DNA from: an uncultured Bacteroides sp.
Lineage (GTDB): Bacteria; Bacteroidota; Bacteroidia; Bacteroidales; Bacteroidaceae
DNA: 39,077 nt
NCBI GenBank assembly: GCA_949289295.1
Contig: CASENM010000007.1
Location: 1-39,077, forward strand
Direction: 5' to 3'
Part shown: piece after piece, positions 35,778 through 39,077 of the stretch
Position numbering within the stretch: the stretch's first letter is position 1
How the letters are laid out: every line of letters starts with the position of its first letter
Program-made: the position numbers and the translations under genes
Notes under the pieces: model-generated
Database searches by the model: none
What the model saw: only the letters and a program-made list of their open reading frames with translations
What the model was told of the DNA's origin: nothing

Positions 35778-35808
35778 TTGTGAATTATGAAATAAAATAT
35801 TATATTTG
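35778..35808 (+). promoter_or_regulatory. Promoter of the long-chain acyl-CoA ligase gene
   Basis: TTG (35778-35780), 20 bases, TATATTTG (35801-35808) followed by CA. Good match to the primary sigma consensus, 33 bases before the ATG. Confidence 0.75.
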
Positions 35809-35841
35809 CATAATTAACGAACATTAAAAGACAGTTTTATA

Positions 35842-37656
35842 ATGACAAATACTTATTTGTCGCGGCTGATTCAGCGTCAGGCCCGTAAATATGGCGACAG
35901 GATAGCTTTGAAGTACCGTGACTATTCCACTGAAAAGTGGATACCTGTGACGTGGAACCGCTTCTCGGAACTTGTGGAGATTGTGGCGAACGCATTGGTC
36001 TCATTGGGAGTGCAGGAGCAGGAAAACGTGGGTGTGTTCTCCCAGAATATGCCGGAATGTCTGTATGTGGACTTCGGCGCTTTCCGTGACCGTATCGTGA
36101 CCATTCCATTGTATGCGACAAGCTCGGAGGCGCAGGTGCATTATATTGTGGATGATGCATCGATACGTTATTTGTTTGTCGGCGAACAATATCAGTATGA
36201 TGTCGCTTATCGGGTGCAGGGCTTGTGCAAATCTTTGAAACAGATTATTATATTTGATCCGGCGGTGGTACGGGCGGCAGGTGATACTCGTTCCGTTTAT
36301 TTCTCTGAGTTCATGAAGAATGGAGAAAGCCGTCTTGACCGTGTGGAGGTGGACCGTCGGTCATCAGCCTCGTCACCTGAAGATCTGGCAAACATCCTGT
36401 ACACATCAGGTACTACGGGCGATTCGAAAGGTGTCATTCTGCAGCATTCCAATTATGAGGCAGCTTTTGAAGGACATCGCATCCGGCTTACGGATCTGGG
36501 CGAGAATGATGTGGTGCTGAATTTTCTTCCGTTTACTCATATCTTTGAACGTGCATGGTCTTATTTTTGTTTGGATTGCGGATGTACGCTGTGCATTAAT
36601 CTCCGTCCGCAGGATGTGCAGAAAGCCATGCGTGAAATTCGTCCGACTGCCATGTGCAGTGTGCCGCGTTTTTGGGAAAAGGTATATGCGGGGGTACAGG
36701 AAAAAATCAATGAGTCAAATGGACTGACACGATGGATGATGCTTGATGCCATCCGTGTGGGACGAGAATATAACATTGATTATTTGATGAACGGAAAAAC
36801 TCCGCCTTCGTCTTTGCGTTGGAAATACCAGCTTTATGAGCGTACTGTCTTTAGTCTGCTGAAAAAGACAATCGGCATTGAAAACGGAAACTTTTTCCCC
36901 ACAGCCGGAGCGGCTATTCCTTATAAGGTGGAGGAATTTGTGCATTCTGTGGGTATTAATATGATTGCCGGATATGGTTTGACAGAGAGTACGGCCACCG
37001 TGTCGTGCGAATGGAAGGGTGATTTTCGTTTGGGAAGTGTGGGACGCATCTTGCCGGGATTGAATGTGCGTATCGGTGAGAATGATGAAATCCAGTTGAA
37101 AGGCGGAACGATTACGTCTGGATACTACAGGAAAGAAGCTAAAACGGAGGCCGCATTTACGGAAGACGGATGGTTCCGTACGGGTGACGCTGGCTATATA
37201 AAAGATGATTTCCTTTATCTGACCGAACGAATCAAGGATTTGTTCAAGACATCTAACGGGAAATATATTGCTCCTCAGGCAATCGAGACGAAGTTGGTGG
37301 TAGACCGTTATATTGACCAGATAACGATTATAGCCGATGAGCGCAAGTTCGTGTCTGCACTGATTGTGCCTGAATATTCACAGGTGGAGAAATATGCCCG
37401 TGATCATCGTATCGCTTATACAGACCGGAGTGATTTGCTGCAGAAGCCGGAAATCATTGATTTGTTTCAGATGCGTATTGACACGCTTCAGCAGGAGTTC
37501 GCTCATTATGAACAGGTGAAACGCTTCACCTTGTTGCCCGAGCCGTTCAGTATGGAACGTGGTGAACTGACCAATACATTGAAACTGAAACGTTCGGTTG
37601 TGGCTAAAAATTATAAGGATATTATTGACAAGATGTATGAGGATGTGGTTGAATAA
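35842..37656 (+). CDS. Long-chain fatty acid-CoA ligase (AMP-forming)
   Basis: A 604-residue acyl-CoA synthetase of the long-chain type (FadD/FAA group) that activates fatty acids. Motifs are ILYTSGTTGDSKGV (185-198), GYGLTESTATV, RTGDAGYIKDDFLYLTER and the IKDLFKTSNGKYIAPQAIE linker typical of long-chain enzymes. The C-terminal region with TNTLKLKRSVV replaces the SGK motif and holds the late lysine. No beta-oxidation genes are nearby, so it may feed membrane lipid synthesis or recycling of exogenous fatty acids. Transcribed from its own promoter; prfB follows 57 bases later. Confidence 0.93.
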   Translation: MTNTYLSRLIQRQARKYGDRIALKYRDYSTEKWIPVTWNRFSELVEIVANALVSLGVQEQENVGVFSQNMPECLYVDFGAFRDRIVTIPLYATSSEAQVHYIVDDASIRYLFVGEQYQYDVAYRVQGLCKSLKQIIIFDPAVVRAAGDTRSVYFSEFMKNGESRLDRVEVDRRSSASSPEDLANILYTSGTTGDSKGVILQHSNYEAAFEGHRIRLTDLGENDVVLNFLPFTHIFERAWSYFCLDCGCTLCINLRPQDVQKAMREIRPTAMCSVPRFWEKVYAGVQEKINESNGLTRWMMLDAIRVGREYNIDYLMNGKTPPSSLRWKYQLYERTVFSLLKKTIGIENGNFFPTAGAAIPYKVEEFVHSVGINMIAGYGLTESTATVSCEWKGDFRLGSVGRILPGLNVRIGENDEIQLKGGTITSGYYRKEAKTEAAFTEDGWFRTGDAGYIKDDFLYLTERIKDLFKTSNGKYIAPQAIETKLVVDRYIDQITIIADERKFVSALIVPEYSQVEKYARDHRIAYTDRSDLLQKPEIIDLFQMRIDTLQQEFAHYEQVKRFTLLPEPFSMERGELTNTLKLKRSVVAKNYKDIIDKMYEDVVE

Positions 37657-37678
37657 AGGAAAATATAAGTTTTTTTCG

Positions 37679-37686
37679 TAATTTTG
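37679..37686 (+). promoter_or_regulatory. -7 box of prfB
   Basis: TAATTTTG followed by C, 27 bases upstream of the prfB ATG, with a GTGAGG purine stretch just before the start. Confidence 0.5.
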
Positions 37687-37713
37687 CGTCCTGATAATAA
37701 TAAGTGAGGATAT

Positions 37714-38829
37714 ATGATTACCATAGAGCAACTGAAAGATGTAAAAGAGCGTACGGAAGCATTGTACCGCTATCTGAATATTGAGGAAAAGAAAATTCAG
37801 GTGGAAGAGGAGCAGCTTCGCACTCAAGCTCCCGGATTTTGGGATGACCAGAAAGCAGCGGAAGCGCAGATGAAGAAGGTGAAAGACTTGCAGCAATGGA
37901 TTGCGGGTTATCAGGAGGTGAAGACTCTGGCAGACGAGCTCCAGCTCGCTTTTGATTTTTATAAGGATGAATTGGTAAGTGAAGAGGAAGTGGATGATGC
38001 GTACGCAAAGGCTGTCAAGTCGATAGAGGAGCTTGAACTGAAAAATATGCTTCGCTCAGAAGCGGATCAGATGGACTGTGTGCTGAAGATTAATTCGGGT
38101 GCCGGGGGAACGGAAAGTCAGGACTGGGCTTCAATGCTGATGCGTATGTACATGCGTTGGGCGGAAGCAAATAATTATAAGCTGTCGGTAGCCAATTTGC
38201 AGGAAGGGGATGAAGCCGGCATCAAATCGGTGACAATGAATATTGAAGGTGGTTATGCTTACGGGTACCTGAAAGGCGAAAACGGGGTGCACCGTCTGGT
38301 ACGTGTGTCGCCTTACAATGCGCAGGGAAAACGTATGACTTCGTTTGCTTCTGTTTTTGTTACTCCATTAGTTGACGATTCCATTGAGGTGACTGTCGAA
38401 CCCGCCCGTTTGTCATGGGATACTTTCCGGAGTGGGGGTGCCGGTGGTCAGAATGTAAATAAGGTTGAATCGGGCGTTCGTTTGCGCTATCAGTATAAAG
38501 ATCCTTATACGGGTGAGGAAGAAGAAATTTTGATTGAAAATACCGAGACTCGCGACCAGCCGAAAAATAAGGAAAATGCCATGCGCCAGTTGCGCTCAAT
38601 TCTTTATGACAAGGAGTTGAAACACCGTATGGAGGAGCAGGCTAAAGTTGAAGCCGGTAAAAAGAAAATTGAGTGGGGCTCTCAGATTCGTAGCTATGTG
38701 TTCGATGACCGTCGTGTGAAGGATCATCGTACTAATTATCAGACTTCGGATGTAAACGGAGTGATGGACGGAAAGATAGATGGCTTTATCAAGGCTTATC
38801 TGATGGAATTCTCCGGTAAGGAGGCTTGA
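37714..38829 (+). CDS. prfB: Peptide chain release factor 2
   Basis: A 371-residue release factor that ends translation at UGA and UAA. The peptidyl-tRNA hydrolysis motif GGQ is at 244-246 (GGAGGQNVNKVESG). The codon-recognition tripeptide is SPY at 199-201, where SPF is classical. The frame is uninterrupted: around codon 21 (RYLNIEEK), where many bacteria carry an in-frame UGA and a +1 frameshift site, the sequence reads CTG AAT. So autoregulation by frameshifting is absent here. A strong terminator follows. Confidence 0.96.
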   Translation: MITIEQLKDVKERTEALYRYLNIEEKKIQVEEEQLRTQAPGFWDDQKAAEAQMKKVKDLQQWIAGYQEVKTLADELQLAFDFYKDELVSEEEVDDAYAKAVKSIEELELKNMLRSEADQMDCVLKINSGAGGTESQDWASMLMRMYMRWAEANNYKLSVANLQEGDEAGIKSVTMNIEGGYAYGYLKGENGVHRLVRVSPYNAQGKRMTSFASVFVTPLVDDSIEVTVEPARLSWDTFRSGGAGGQNVNKVESGVRLRYQYKDPYTGEEEEILIENTETRDQPKNKENAMRQLRSILYDKELKHRMEEQAKVEAGKKKIEWGSQIRSYVFDDRRVKDHRTNYQTSDVNGVMDGKIDGFIKAYLMEFSGKEA

Positions 38830-38880
38830 CAATCGGAAAAGACAGGAGGCCGTTTGCCTAATCGTATAAGACGCTTTTTT

Positions 38881-38915
38881 TGCTCAATGCCGCTGAGGTG
38901 GCATTGAGCATTTTT
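38881..38915 (+). terminator. Terminator of prfB
   Basis: A perfect 11-bp stem TGCTCAATGCC/GGCATTGAGCA (38881-38891 with 38900-38910), 8-nt loop and five T. Confidence 0.9.
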
Positions 38916-39051
38916 ATTAGGTGGAAAAAATTCTTTTCCTGACTTTGACAGCCTAAGAATACAATGGTTGTAACAGCCTTAAAATCAGCAATTCCATAAA
39001 TTTTCCATGGTGACGCGGGTGACGCAAGCCTAAAAAGTGTACCTTTATGGC

Positions 39052-39077
39052 ATGTTTGTACGCAAGAAGAAGAACCG
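39052..39077 (+). CDS. Start of a probable IS1634-type transposase (partial)
   Basis: The last 26 bases read MFVRKKKN and part of another codon. This opening is what I recall from IS1634-family (IS4 group) transposases of Bacteroidales. Only eight full codons are visible. Upstream lie GTGACGC-GG-GTGACGC (39010-39025) and a TACCTTTA box (39040-39047), which could be the element's own promoter. The element's left end has not been located. Confidence 0.45.

Noticed and set aside
37734-37800. Programmed frameshift in prfB
   Set aside because: The frame is open from ATG to the final stop; no in-frame UGA or CTTTGA slip site is present.

Overview
The window looks like a chromosomal segment from a member of the Bacteroidales, most likely a Bacteroides or Phocaeicola relative. 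The evidence is the promoter style (repeated TAnnTTTG boxes, several with TTG or TTTG about 19-21 bases upstream), lipoproteins with Bacteroidetes-type lipoboxes, the long three-domain IspG, a TGS/ThrRS-like nucleoside kinase, DUF4292 and DUF3667 proteins, and an ISL3/ISAon1-type IS remnant. Nothing points to a phage, plasmid, CRISPR array or biosynthetic cluster. Most of the window is conserved core genome.

Layout. 1-105: 3' end of a 5S rRNA gene and its strong terminator. 106-1440: a decayed, 5'-truncated ISL3-like insertion sequence. 1464-1840: three tandem identical tRNA-Asn(GUU) genes on the minus strand, with promoter and terminator. 2066-3763: S41 C-terminal processing protease. 3849-8650 (minus): probable operon of DUF2007 protein, secreted small protein, lytic transglycosylase and GH2 beta-galactosidase. 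8930-9869 (minus): rubredoxin (54 aa) and a zinc-cysteine-less CobB-type sirtuin. 10037-11503: two FKBP prolyl isomerases. 11596-13290 (minus): Na/Pi symporter. 13385-15049: nucleoside kinase. 15187-20135: compact five-gene operon rpoN, PAP2-like membrane protein, gcvH, purE, ispG. 20145-20264: a MITE-like nested palindrome. 20267-22387 (minus): HAD phosphatase and DUF3667 membrane protein. 22542-24954: proB and a PepSY-like lipoprotein. 25058-25936 (minus): small helical protein and Ig-like lipoprotein. 26105-28336: XRE-cupin regulator and acyl-CoA synthetase. 28445-29776 (minus): dGTPase with a palindrome array in its leader. 30002-34383: dut, TPR lipoprotein, DUF4292 lipoprotein and EnvC-like protein, all tightly coupled. 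34584-35648 (minus): M20 deacylase (ArgE-like). 35842-38829: long-chain acyl-CoA ligase and prfB. 39052-end: first codons of what looks like an IS1634-type transposase.

Functional themes are envelope upkeep (protease, transglycosylase, EnvC-like activator, LolB-like DUF4292, TPR lipoprotein, periplasmic isomerases), nucleotide hygiene (dUTPase and dGTPase, divergent), acyl-CoA activation (two adenylating enzymes plus a sirtuin that could act on such enzymes), and biosynthesis (proline, arginine, purine, isoprenoid, glycine cleavage). The most noteworthy signals are non-coding: a repeated perfect 18-mer palindrome, a MITE-like element sharing its end sequence with the tRNA terminator, a palindrome abutting the nucleoside-kinase start codon, and IS decay next to an rRNA/tRNA locus. 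I did not find a convincing novel multi-gene system.
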